From Zelopaecilomyces penicillatus (lineage: Eukaryota > Ascomycota > Sordariomycetes > Hypocreales > Pseudodiploosporaceae): a stretch of DNA of 64,000 nt. This document shows positions 10,235-22,133 of this stretch, in pieces. The notes under the pieces are model-generated. The model did no database searches. It was given only the letters and a program-made list of their open reading frames with translations, and had not been told where the DNA came from. Each line of letters starts with the position of its first letter. Position 1 is the stretch's first letter. Made by a program: the position numbers and the translations under genes. The DNA is taken from assembly GCA_005765155.1 (NCBI GenBank), contig VCCP01000002.1, positions 558,001 to 622,000 of the forward strand, in the 5' to 3' direction.

Positions 10235-11977
10235 GTCGCGTCGGGCGCCGGGTGTTTCGTAGTATGGACCAAGTTCTTCTCTAAGGTTGTCGACCTCGTT
10301 TGCCCGCTGCTTTCTCGGATTAGTCACTTTGACTGGCGATGGTGGCACCTCGGGCTGTGTGCTGGGCCCTGCAACAGCTCCGCCTCCCCGCCCTTTGCCG
10401 TCCTGCTCTATCTTGCTGGGTCCAGCCTCTGCGGCGGCCTTGCGCCGTGGCCGTCGTTTCGGCATTGCAGCTTTTTTTCTTCTTCTTCTTAAAGCTCCCC
10501 GAGCTGCACCAGCAGAAGTAGCGCCAGCAAGCAGCAGCACCAGCGGGCCAACTGCAGCGGCAGTATGAAAGCGTCCATAGAGCTTCAGGAACGGGAAAGG
10601 CGGGCGTGTCGACAGGGGCGCAGATATACTCAAAAAGGCATAGATAGAGAGATGAAAGCCAAGAAAATAGACATGGAAAAGCAAAAGTTGGCTGAAGACT
10701 AAAAAACAAAGCAGTCCATCAGGGAAGAAAGAAAAAACAGACAGACTTTTGAGTTTGGGGGCATTGTGGCACGCAGAAGCGGTCCGGGAAGGAGAGCAAG
10801 AGGCGCAATGGAGAAACTGAGCAAGCGAAATGAAGAATAAAGGACAGGAGCAAAAACGAGAGCGACAGCAAACGAGAGAGTGAGGGAGTAATTAAGAAAG
10901 CGAGGATGGGAAGCGAGAAACAGAGTTCGGCTGGAGAAACTCACCGTGGCAACGCCAAATGGTCGACCTCACCCGCACTAGCCGCAATTGCGTCGCGCTG
11001 CAGCAACGCGCGATGACAGCGGAAAGGAGGGGTTGTGTTATAAGAAGTAGGAGATGCCGACGACGAGAGCGATGGGGCGACGATCTGGTAACGATTGCGA
11101 CGCGTCTGGAACGGGAATGAGGAGTCGGAATAAAGCACGTAGGCAGGCAGGCAAGTTGTCGCAGGAGGTTGTTTGTCGTTGTCGATGATGTAGCGGCCGC
11201 AGCAGTGGGCTGTTGCAGTAGAAGGAAGGCCGGCTACGTAGGCCCAGGCAGGTAGGTGAGTGGTGAGCACTAGATGGAGTAATTAATCGCTGACCCTCTG
11301 CGAACGAGCAACGGTAGACAGGCAAGTGACAGTGCGAGGCGAGTCTGGGAGAGTCCTCGTTCAAATAATAAATGCGCAGAACGTTTGATGAAATGTGTAG
11401 AGGCAACAAAGGAGCCGCATCGACCCCAGCCAAGGTTTGCTCCAACATGAAGCTCTGCGACGCCCGTTTTTATTAGGCTCTGCGCACAGTACGGTGCGTG
11501 CCACTAAAGTAATATCCGCCGAGGTTGCCTATACGGAATGGAATGCTATAGGCGTTGTTCAAGGCATAACGGCGCCTTTGTTTCAGCATGGCTGGCACCC
11601 CACCGGTGACGTCTCACAGGTGTCACTGCCTGTTGGGACAGTGCGTGCGCCTTTTATTTATAGGTTTCGCACAGTATTGCTCAACCTCTAATTGGGAAAA
11701 CACCAACCAACGTTTGTGATGCCTGCAAAAGTCAACCCTATCTGGCTTCGTAAGCATGAGAAAAGTATAAATGACCTCGTAGATATAAGAAGTTGCATGG
11801 CCATGAATAGTATCAGTTCTCCCTCTTTCAACCAGGCAAGACTTGAAATCCAACATCCAGAGTTACACGCATCATCAGCATCACTCACATCAGTTTCCAG
11901 TCAGACACAAGAGACATTTTTGAAACTTACAATCAGAACACATCCTAAAAACATACAACCTTACTTACCCCTTCGAA
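10235..11977. other. Leader region of sgf29 and intergenic
   Basis: The frame upstream of sgf29 is open to about 10684, so part of this may be coding if the upstream ATG at 10465 is used. From about 10690 to 11977 no gene was recognised. The plus strand at 10700-10920 is purine-rich. Confidence 0.5.
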
Positions 11978-12431
11978 ATGTACATTCTTCCCACTCTCGC
12001 CGGCATCATGGCTCTATGCACGCCAGCCTTGGCCATTGCCAAAGTCGCCCATTACTATCATCGCAACTGGTATGTAAACACTCCCGCCCACCCAACCCCC
12101 ATCTCAAATATCAAGAATAATGGTATAGAGCGATAAAACTAATTCAAATTCTTTTACCCCCTTCAACAGCACAGGCTTTGCATACGGAAGTAACCCCTTT
12201 TCCTTTGCCCGCATCAACACCCACCAGGATATGAACTCCATCTGGGTCGATGTTGGTACCGCAATCAACGGCCATGAAAAGTTTGAGGCATACGCTCGCA
12301 ACGATATTATTCGCGAGATCTGCGAAGATTACTTGGGAGACTTGCCAAACGGCGCTTGCACCATGTTGGATTGGACTTTTCGTGACAGGATTAGATGTGT
12401 TAAGCCTATACCCAAGCCAATTATAGAGTGA
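11978..12431 (+). CDS. Small secreted cysteine protein, unknown
   Basis: Two exons (11978..12069 and 12170..12431) give 117 aa. The intron runs from GTATGT to CAACAG with an ACTAATT branch-like site, and both frames join cleanly. Residues 1-20 form a typical signal peptide (hydrophobic, ending in ALA), so the product is probably secreted. The mature part has four cysteines (31, 82, 94, 107), enough for two disulfides, and a long central stretch without cysteine. I recognise no family. It stands alone, about 1.6 kb from its nearest neighbour. The signal peptide plus intron support a real gene; a role as an effector is only a possibility. Confidence 0.6.
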
Positions 12432-14042
12432 GTGGAATTGAGTTGGAGTGGGCGGTATGGTTTCTGACTTGGCTTGTAAATACCTATGTTGCGTTACTTT
12501 TTGACGCTTGTTATTTTTAATGTGGAAATATGCATTACTTCATTCAAACAGTCATTAGATGGGGTAGCTGGGTGAAGAAAATGCCATCACGATCAGTCTT
12601 GGAGTTATATAAAGGTGTCTCTTAAAATATTTGGCAATTTTGGCAATCTCTAGCAACTTCAGTAAAGTGATTATTACATATTTTTTTACCACAGTTACTG
12701 TAACATATTGGATCATACCTAACCTGCATTTTCTTGTTTTCTCGAAATAATGTAACGGGATAGCTCGTCTGTGATGTTTTCCTACGTCTTGTTTGGAGGG
12801 AGGGGAGGGGGGTTGGTTACCATGTCAGAGGGTTGCCATTGTATAAGCATCTGCAAAACCCCTCCTTCCTTTTTAATGAGGCTAGAACAAGTATCATACA
12901 TTCGAAGAAAAAGATACAGTATCTGCTTTCACATGACAATGCCATTCCCATTCAGTCCTTTTCTATTTGCTCATCTTTCTTCCTTCCTTCTCCGACACGA
13001 CAAGCCCTACAAATGTGCTCGTTATTGTCATACCATGTCCATCTACACTACAATTATATCGCCGATCTTCCTGGCATCTTGGAAAGAACCTCCAGTCTGG
13101 ACACAACGCATGTGACAGTGACCATGGGGCTACTAACAAGATGCTGTTAGACTGCTGAGAGCATTGTCATTGATGTTAGGCTGTTTATCTCTGTGACGGC
13201 CTGATTGGGGTGCGGGCTTTGGAAAACAACCGCTTCCTTATTGCTGTTATATATTATTAACGGTCCACATAAGTGCGATATTGTGCAACTGTGAAATACT
13301 GAACGGTTAGATGTATTGGAACAAAGCATTTTTAAACCAACAATGAGATGGGTGGACTAATGTCGAAAGACGAGCTTTCGATACAAAAGTAGCAACATCT
13401 TACCACCACTGTATTCTTTTATCCGCATGAAATCACCCAAAATACGTTATGTGTATCAAAACTGATCCACCTACGTGCCAAGGGACACAAGCATGTGTTG
13501 GTAGAAAATCGATGCCTCCTCTAGGGTACTCCAGAACCAATATTAAAACCAACACCATTACTGATCCACAACTCATATATATGTATATATGTCGAAAAGT
13601 CAATGAAAATTCTCATCTTCGCCCAGGGCGGAAATGTACTGGGTGGTTGTGAATGACAGAATATTAAGGCTTGTGAGAAGAATTGACGACATCTGTGGTA
13701 GAACAACTGGTCAACAGGGGTAGGGAAGACCATTTTCCCGCCGCAAACTTCATCCCCCAACCGTGTTCAGGTTTACGATACTTGGCAGAAACGGCGCTCA
13801 TCTTGTTATCAATAATACCATTGAAAGTATGACGCGAAATGAATTATGTAGGGGGGTATCTTTTGGTTCATATTGCGCGACTTGCGTCATATAGCTAGCA
13901 TCTTAAACAACACCCGTCCCATTGGGCCAAACCACAAATGCCACACAGGAAAAAAAAACATGTATCATATCATACAATCAAAGGCCAGGAACTGTGGCCG
14001 ATAAATTAATTCATCATCATCTCCCCTTCCTTTTTTTCCCGT
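12432..14042. other. Intergenic
   Basis: AT-rich non-coding DNA between the small secreted protein gene and the rhodopsin-domain gene. No family match, RNA gene or notable repeat was seen. Confidence 0.55.
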
Positions 14043-15466
14043 TCAGGCTGTGCCCGTATACTTTGAACCCACCGATGAGTTCCGGTCACCAGCGTAGCAC
14101 TCTGTCGTCCAACTACGCCCAGCTGCTCCCATCACCAAGTTCCGCTCACTACCCCCATCGCCATCCGCAGGTAAGCCCTTCATCTCATACGACTGCTGCA
14201 CCTCAACCTCCATTCCAATTTCGAGTTCGTGGTCAGCAACACTGTCTGTCCGCTTGTCGTAGCTTCGTAGGGGTGTGGAGTCTTGCGTGCCGTGCCCGTT
14301 GTTGGACTGTTTGGCTGACTGGCCTAGAGAGCTGAGGATACGAGGGAAGAATTTGGAGAAGAGTGGTTTGATGGCCGGTACGGATGCGCAGATGATGGCG
14401 ACGTTGATTTCTAGGCCGGACCAGAGTGCGATGTCTACTCCTTTGACTAGAGTGGAAGATGGCAAATTAGTATGGATGAGGGAGAGGAGTGCGGGTTGTG
14501 GTGTAAGTAGGGCTAATGAGGGTTAAAGCTAGACATACTTGGCTGTTCTTGAATCGGTGCTGAGTTATTGACCCAGAGTGAGTGTAACCGGATAATGGCG
14601 ACGATGCAGGCACTATTGAATGACGCACGTGTTAGTTCACTCCGTTATATTTGTAGGTAGGTCGTGTCTCATGAATCTTCATATCACCGTCATTACTTAC
14701 AACCCGCCACAAGCAAACACGGCTATTAAAACAAGTTTAGCTCTTCTCGCAATCTGCAAGCTCTTCAAGAATGGCAACGGTGATGCGAGCAGCATGATGT
14801 CGTTTAAAATGTTGAAACCAGCCAAGACATAATGAAGCAACGAACGGTCCAGACAGCCACCAGGGATCGCATCGTTCCAGTACTTTGCAATAGGCCAGCA
14901 CGTAATGAGACTGGACAGGTTGCAGAACAAGCCATACAATATCATCCAAGTGATGAGCCCAAAGAAGAGCCGCTGAGCAACCGCAGATGTGAAGATGCGC
15001 TTGTACTGCAGTAAGATGGACAGCTTGATTGATGTGTGACAGATGCCGTAGGCCATGACAGTAGCGAGTAGCGATTGCAAAAAGTTCTGCAAGGTTTCGA
15101 GATTGACCTTGTCGCCTAATCCATATTTGATTTCTAAAATTATTGATGATTAGATGATATGCTGGGTTTAATATTGGGAGAAGAGGGTTCTTACGAAACA
15201 ACATTGCTATCAAGAAGCCAATTGTTCCAAGCTGCACCCCATGTTAGTGACTTTTCTTTATATCTTGAACATGTTACTGGATTATAGAAAGCACCAACCA
15301 TGGCAAACGAGGCAAAGTAATCATCCAACCCAAGATTGCGAACCAGCGCCCCCCTGGTGAATAACCTCAAGCAGACTGCCAAGACGGCGAGTGTGGTGAA
15401 GAGGAACTGGGATATGATCAAGCCATGATTGCGCTCCACAATCGGGATACCGCCGATATCCCACAT
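14043..15466 (-). CDS. Fungal rhodopsin-domain integral membrane protein
   Basis: Five exons, complement(14043..14446, 14539..14612, 14701..15133, 15195..15231, 15299..15466), 371 aa; all four introns keep frame. The protein has about seven membrane segments with the layout of the fungal rhodopsin-domain family (PTH11-related proteins): LRLFTRGALVRNLGLDDYF after TM1, a GLGDK loop, LSSLITCWPIAKYW with a later GGCLD cysteine, and a final helix ending AIKPLFSKFFP. A soluble tail of about 100 residues is rich in Ser, Gly and charge. Members sit in the plasma membrane and some act in surface sensing, but most are uncharacterised. The second exon is only 37 nt. The start at 15466 is the first ATG, and an additional upstream exon cannot be excluded. 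Confidence 0.85.
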
Positions 15467-18302
15467 CTTTGACGATACACACACGGACGTTTCCCACTTC
15501 TGCGCGACGAGGAAACGAAGAACAATGGAGATGAAGATGGGCGAGAAGCGGAGCCTTTCGGTTGGTAAGGCTGTTCGTGAAGAGGGCCTAATGTTTGATT
15601 AAGACAGCGGCAGCAGCGAGAATGACGGAGCGAGCCGGGGGGACGTCCAGGCGCACCGACGGGGGAGGGAAAGGAAATCGCAGTGCCTGAAAGCAAAAAG
15701 AGAGAAGCACGCAGTAATAATAATAAACGAGAACTGGGCTCTAGGTGGATTTCACGGGAAGGGCAAAAGACAAGCGGAGGGGGAGGGGGGGGGGGGGGGC
15801 CAACATAATTAGAGCAAGACCATAATACACCTATCTTATTCCAAAGATGTGAGTGACATGTCTGACGTTTTTGAGACATCGAGTGAGGCTACGCGGTAAA
15901 CCCCCCCCCCCTGCTTTGCCGTAAACAAGTCAAATCACCAGCATGTTCGTCCCGTTTTGGGCTATTGGTACCTATACCTATACCATCATCCTTGAACACG
16001 ATAAAACTAACACATAAAAGGGCTTGAATCATCTCCCGTCATGGTTTGGGGGTCGCATCACCAACCAGCTAAGCGTCGCGCCACCACGGGTGACACTGTA
16101 TACGTCTTGATCAGGGCAGAAAGAAGGCATTTGCTTCTTCCCGATAATTATTCCCGAGATCTAAATGAATTAAAAAAAGAGAGTAGTATAGGGTGAAAAA
16201 AAGGCAAAATTGACTGGGTACTTTGTGTTGACTACAACGTTAGGTGGTAGTTGGCTCAGTGGGCCAAAGAAAGCTCGGTCGCCGGCAAGTTACGTTGGTG
16301 ATGCATGTTTGGTGATGAAGGCCTTGGATTGGGTGAAAATCCAGGGTTACATTTTGGGTTCAATCTGGTTTTCAAGGGTAGCAGCAGCAGCAGCGCGTTC
16401 CAACACACACTCTCTCACACACACACACCAAATGCATCCACGCCCGCCGACTGCCGGCAGGACTGGCAGCCAGGAATCAGTGGCGTTTGAGGGGGCCGTA
16501 TATACCGAAAAAGCAATATATGCTACGTACTATTTATCACACTGGCCAATGGAGACGGGACGGGGAACGGGTTGGGGGCCATGTCAGTCGAACAAGCTGA
16601 ACACGGTCGCAGGGGGGGAAGTGGGCACACTTGTTTTTTTTTGTCACAGCCAGTGCTGGCTGAAATTGGGGCGGAGGGGCGGCCGCTTGAAGCTGGTGGG
16701 AGGAGGATCAAGTGCTTATTATTTTGACATTTGAGGGATTGCGAAGGATGGAGGGGGAAGCCATTCGCACAACCTGGTTCATCGACGGGCCATTATTGTA
16801 TCCCAACTACAAACGGAGGAGTATTACAGAATGGTAGTTCATGTGGTATCAAGACACTGTGTTTTTTCTAGAAGCCCAATTCATACGCCGCAATACGTGC
16901 TGATCGCAATGTGTCCCGGTCAGTGGCACATGCCGGCTAATGCCGTTTATGTCTGTTTGTTACCCTTTCATCGGGTTTTTTTCGTTTCGGTCCAGGATTA
17001 GATGTGGAAGGGATTCGCATCCTTCTAAAAGTCGATAATGTTGGTTAGATTTTAGTTTTTCCGTCACACTAAAGAAGCCGTTTTTGAGTTGGGCTAGAAT
17101 TTCTATGGCTTGAATGGACTAGGTTGTTTTTGTGATTAGCAGTTCCTTCGTCTGATGGTTAGTTTCATGAACTGTGATGATGAAGAAGAAGAATAAGAAG
17201 CTGAGTGAGGAAGAGTATGTTGACTACTACAGAAATGGGTAAACTGGAGAGCAGATGAAGAGTTTCCAAAAGCATCTCAAGATCGGGGAACGAAATCTAC
17301 ATGTGATGACCAACACCTACATCCACCCACACCTGCACGTTGGCCAACTTTCGACGACACTTCCACGACCTGCAGCACCTCGCAGAGTCGCAGTGTGTGC
17401 AGACGGAGCAACCAATCGGGTTCAACAGCCATCCTGAGGTACCCGGAGTCGGGGGCACGCAAGGCGGAGTCAAGCGCCAGGACCGGAGGTGCCACCGGAG
17501 GTCGATCTTGGGTTTGCATTAGGCCTCCGGTTAATTTTTTTTTGTTTTGTTTAGTCCAAACCACTACTTGCGCATTGCAACATCGTACGGGTTTAAGCAG
17601 ACTTCATTATCCATGGCTCGCTAACAGGTCTGTTTGAACCATCTCCTTGGAGTTGAAGCATTCTCCCCTCCTCTCTTAATTACATGGTTACAGCACATTA
17701 GTCCAGGAACGAAAGCTTGCGTTTAGTAGTAGTGTGTAGCTAGATAGGTATGTAAAAACGACGCCATCTCCGGCACTGGATCTAGAAGATCTCCAGAAGA
17801 CGAGGGAAAGCGGAGATGCCGACTAGATCTCACTACCATAGTTCATGCAGTAGCTTCATGATCGACCCGACAGCGATGTGCAGTATGAAACCCAATCTCG
17901 TATGTATGTCCCTTGCTGGGATTCTCTTCCAAAGAACCAGGGATGAGTGGACTGTGTGAGAATGGAGTAGCATCGAGGCAGAGTCTTCATCAAGATACGC
18001 TAGAGCCCCTTTTACCCGTACGGTGCCTGAATCCATGGAATACACCCAGACTGCTACGCTTAGATTGTAGGCTCATCTTCGAGGGTGGCAAACTTCCGGA
18101 CGTAACGCCGCGGAGGCGTCAATACTCGTCCGCTGAGGTCGAGCTACGAAGGCAGCAGCAATGATACTGATACATAGGGCAACGCAGAGAGATGGTAAAA
18201 TTGAGAAAATATGCATTCTATCAGAGAGCATGTTGGAATTATATACTAAAAATAAACAAGGCTAGAGCTTTTTGAGCAATGCAAAATGATGATGAATAGA
18301 GT
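15467..18302. other. Intergenic with G/C homopolymers
   Basis: No gene was recognised. The region includes a 15-G run at 15785-15799 and an 11-C run at 15901-15911 just upstream of the rhodopsin-domain gene, and a short GCA/CA microsatellite near 16380-16430. A 174-codon open frame at 16210-16734 has no family features. Confidence 0.55.
15785..15799 (+). repeat. Poly-G tract (15 G)
   Basis: Fifteen uninterrupted guanines inside a longer GGAGGGGGAG-type purine tract, about 320 bp upstream of the rhodopsin-domain gene start. Confidence 0.85.
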
Positions 18303-20250
18303 CTAGTACATGTCCTCCTCCTTCTCCACTGGAGCGTCCACAATCATGTTGAACTCCTTCTTGGGGTCGTATAGGAATACCGCCACCACTGCTGCTACAG
18401 CTACAAACCCGGAGCCCGCAATCCATACGTTGCGGAAGCCGAGTACATGGGTGTCAAGAAAAGCACCCAACCCAGCCTGGATGATGTCAGGGTTAACCCC
18501 CGGAACTGCCAGCAGTGCCGTCTGGTTATGGGAACTCAGCGCGCCAACAAACGGCTTGATGCTGTCGGGAGCCAGGCCCAATGGCACCACAGCCTTGGCA
18601 ATGTTCTCCGGTATGCGCTTCATCTGGTCGGTGAAGATGGCGTTGTAAATGGCAATGCCAATGGTGGCGCCGAGAGAGCGGACGCTGATGATGAGACCGC
18701 TCGCAATGGCGATGAGTTGAGGAGGCGTAGAGAGCTGAGCGACTGTAACAAGGGTGGTGAGGGTCATGCCGAGGGCGAATCCCAGCAGCACAGGGTACCC
18801 CCAGGTTTGTATGTTGGTGGTGCGGTTGGTCGTGGCCATGCCGGCGAAGAAGGCGACGAAGATGATGAAAGCCAAGACGGTGATCCAGCGGACTTTGCGA
18901 GCAATGGCGCAGTAGACGCCCGCGAGCATGGCTCCAATCATGGAGGTGACGAGCATGATGGTGTATCGAGTGCCTACGAGAAGAGCGTCTGTTTCATACA
19001 AGACGGCCACCTATGAGTAAAATGTGTTAACAAATGGATGTATTGAGTTGGAAAGGGGTTGTTGGTGATATCTTACCTGGAAAGAAAAGTAGTTGTTGGC
19101 AGCGAAGAAAGCAACACCTTCAGCGAAGACGCAGAAGAGAGCAATGGCAAAGTTCCGGTTGCCCGTAAAGAGGCCGTGATGAAACATGCCGTCCTTCTTG
19201 ACCCAGGTTTCGTAGACAACGAGGGCCACGGCGAGCAAGCAGCCCACGGCAAAGGTAGCAGAGACATGGGGATTGCTCCAAGAGTACGGATTTCCTGACC
19301 ACGAGAGGCCAACACAGAAGAGAACCAGCCCAGCAGCAAGAAGCACATAACCAACCCAGTCAAGTCTACACAGCTTATCCATTGTCCGGCCGCTATACTC
19401 CTTTTGCTTCTGCGTCGGCGGCGGGTTATACGCAACGGCACAAAGCACAGTCGCAACCACATACCAACCCGTCGCCATGTAAAAATACTTGCGAAACCCT
19501 TCCGAAGCCGGGTTATTCGTCCGGTTCAGTGCACCTCCCACCATGAGGGCGACGATACTGCCCAAGCCGTTGGAAACCATGTTGGCGGCCTGGCCATAGG
19601 CGCGCCATCGTCGCGGGAGGACCTCGGAGGTGACGGTGTGGAGGAGCGGCTGGACGCCAAAGGAGATGCCGATGATGCTGAAGCCGGCGATGACCATGTT
19701 CATGGAGGTGGCGCGGGAGACGATGAGGGAGCCGACGGCGCCAAAGGGCGTGAGGGTGACGAGGAACCATTTGCGGCCCCAGTAGTCTGCGGCTTGGGAG
19801 ACGATGGGGCCGAGGACGACGGTGAGGATGGTGACGGGTGCGGTGAGCCAGACGACGCTGCCTTGGGCGTGGAAGTGGCCAGCGATGGATTGTCCTTGCT
19901 GGAGGTTTGTTAGATGTGACTTTGATATTGTATTTGATTACATGTATGACTTCCATCGCAACTAATGCACAACCAATGCTTGAGGGTGTTTGATACTAGG
20001 GAGAGAAAATAAAAAAATATGATTCACTTACAGCACCGGCTCCAACAATGCAGATTAGCTGGGCCATGTAGATTAGACATACGGCACCGACAGCCAGAAA
20101 CGTCTTTGCGTGGAGGCGCGGCCTCGGCGCGTCGATGCTCTCACTGGCATCGGAAGAAGACGCGGTCATCTTCTCATGCGCAACAGCGACGACAGGCGAC
20201 TTGGACCCGGGAGTGTCATAATCAAACGGAGTCTCTGTGGAAGAAGCCAT
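18303..20250 (-). CDS. MFS transporter, TRI12/siderophore-type
   Basis: Three exons, complement(18303..19010, 19077..19898, 20032..20250), 582 aa. The introns have GTAAGT and GTAAGA donors. The protein is a 14-TM major facilitator of the drug:H+ antiporter-2 type: a hydrophilic N-terminus of about 50 residues, the motif-A-like ADYWGRK at about 110-116, and the TRI12-family signatures NYFSFQVAVLYETDALLVGTRY and FALGMTLTTLVTVAQLSTPPQLIAIASGLIISVRSLGATIG. TRI12-family proteins export toxins such as trichothecenes or move siderophores across the plasma membrane. The substrate here is unknown, and no biosynthetic genes are adjacent. Two GATA-type sites lie upstream (near 20609 and 20779), which is weak evidence for iron or nitrogen control. 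Confidence 0.88.
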
Positions 20251-20509
20251 GATGGCTGCCTTTTGTCGAATCCTTCTCCGTCACGCGATTGATGCTGCTC
20301 TCTCTCTCTCAAAGAGATTTAATAAAAGGAGCGCCCTGTACTCCCAAATTGCGCCAGCGGGCGAATTGCGATGCGACAAGAAAAACTTGAACGATCCTGT
20401 CGCTTTTGGAAAATTGAAGATGGGAAAAATAAAAGACCGTTTTGGATAAACGAAAGGACCGACTGACGTAGTGGGGAGGGAAGAAACGTGGGAAGAAAGG
20501 TCAAGAGAC

Positions 20510-20529
20510 GGGGGGGGGGGGGGGGGGGG
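20510..20529 (+). repeat. Poly-G tract (20 G)
   Basis: Twenty uninterrupted guanines about 260 bp upstream of the TRI12-type MFS start, followed by GAGACA repeats. Confidence 0.9.
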
Positions 20530-20638
20530 TGAGGAGACAGAGACAGAGACAGAGAGAGTGAGCTGTGCCGCAGCAGGAGGGAGTGAGACAAGATCTCAGC
20601 CTATATGTGATAAACGGTGATTATAGCCGAGACTTTGC

Positions 20639-20663
20639 GTGTGTGTGTGTGTGTGTGTGTGTG
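20639..20663 (+). repeat. GT dinucleotide microsatellite
   Basis: About 12 perfect GT units in the MFS upstream region. Confidence 0.9.
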
Positions 20664-22114
20664 AAAGGTGTCAAATGCTGGGCTGTCACGCGGCGGCGAT
20701 TTGACTCTAATTTAGTAACACAAGCCCTGAGCAAGAAAAAAAAGGAGGGAACTAGAAGCTACTAATAAAGAAACTTGGGGATAAGATAGGTGTAGCTCTT
20801 TTTTCTGGGATTCTGTCTTTGGCTAGGTTGTTTGTTCGTCGTCGGTCCCGGGGATGGGGGGGGGGTGATTGATGGTGGGAGGATCGACGCCGAGACACAC
20901 ATGTAGCTAGCTGGAGTAGACAGATAGAGTGTGTGAGGTGAGAGAGAGAGAGAGGGATGGCAGGGGGGCGTGCTCACGCGGGAAACGTCGAAGCTTGGAT
21001 GCGACTTTTACAAGAAAGAGAGAATCAAGCCCACGCCTCCGGGGATCAATTAGGATGAATGCGCAAGGTCAAAAAGTTCAGCAGCTTAACAGCCTTGTCC
21101 AGGTTGTGGTCCGCCCCCATTTTTTGACTTGGCTGGCGCGCCTTGGGGAGGGCCGGCGCGCTTGTTTCTCTGCTTTGCCGGGTTGGACATTACTCTCTTG
21201 ACCAATCACTGAGTACGCTTGAAAGTCTTGGCTCCGGCATTAAGAGCTCTCTTCTCCGTTGTCCATGACTGACTGGTGGTGGTGTGAAGTGATGGATGGC
21301 ATCCTTTCATTTTCTACCCACCTTCAACCCGAGGGATGGAAACGGGCGCTGCGGGTTGTTGGCAGGTGAAGTGGCGTTGATGGGACCATGCAATACAGTA
21401 AGTATACACACGATACAGCAAATTGATTGCTTCAAGAAAGAGCAGAATAGAACACACACACACCGAGGAGATGCCAAAGAAACGCCATAGGGGGCCACCG
21501 AAGAAGGAGGGCACACCACCACCAAGACGCTAATTACCAAGACCGGATGGATGGGATGGTCCTTTTAGCTGCATAAGGTCCATCCATGATCCATCCATGG
21601 ATGCGGATCCGATCCGTGCGTCTGGACCTGAATAGCCAGGGCTAAGAAATGCAGCACCAGCCAACTAAAAGACCGAAGCCCGAACCGGCACTGTGCATGC
21701 ATTCCCGTGGTATTAGTGTCAGCTTGTTCGACTGCCGAAGGGGACGCTCGCCGCTCAAAACTGTGCCGTATTGGAGAGCGACAGGGAGGGCTGATTCGTC
21801 GGGGGCTGCTGCTTTTAATGCAGGAGTACATACATACCGTACATATATGATGGTAACCAACAGGAACCAACACAACTACCTAATGTACATACAACTCGTG
21901 GCTGTTGGTTGTTGGTACTCACTTTTCAGGTCTTCAGCCCAGCTGGACAACACTGGGGGCCGTTATTGGCTCTGAGCCGTCTGATGTATATATGCCTCTC
22001 ATGTTTCTTGTCTATTTTCAATGTCGCGGGAGCCGCCGCCTGTGTCTTGTGTAGACTGCGCTTATCGCGTGTTGAGAACTAAATCATGTGGTGGTGGTGT
22101 TTTTGGAGTCCAGG

Positions 22115-22133
22115 CCCCCCCCCCCCCCCCCCC
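22115..22133 (+). repeat. Poly-C tract (19 C)
   Basis: Nineteen uninterrupted cytosines in intergenic DNA, equivalent to a poly-G run on the minus strand. Confidence 0.9.

Noticed and set aside
16210..16734. A 174-codon plus-strand open frame in intergenic DNA
   Set aside because: Its composition is irregular with microsatellite-derived stretches, and no signal peptide, domain or splice partner was found.
18447..19016. A 189-codon plus-strand open frame opposite the TRI12-type MFS
   Set aside because: It overlaps the clearly coding MFS exon and has no recognisable motif.
21545..21596. GGATGG/CCATCC imperfect inverted repeat resembling a MITE
   Set aside because: It is a low-complexity tetranucleotide-like repeat with no target duplication or defined ends.
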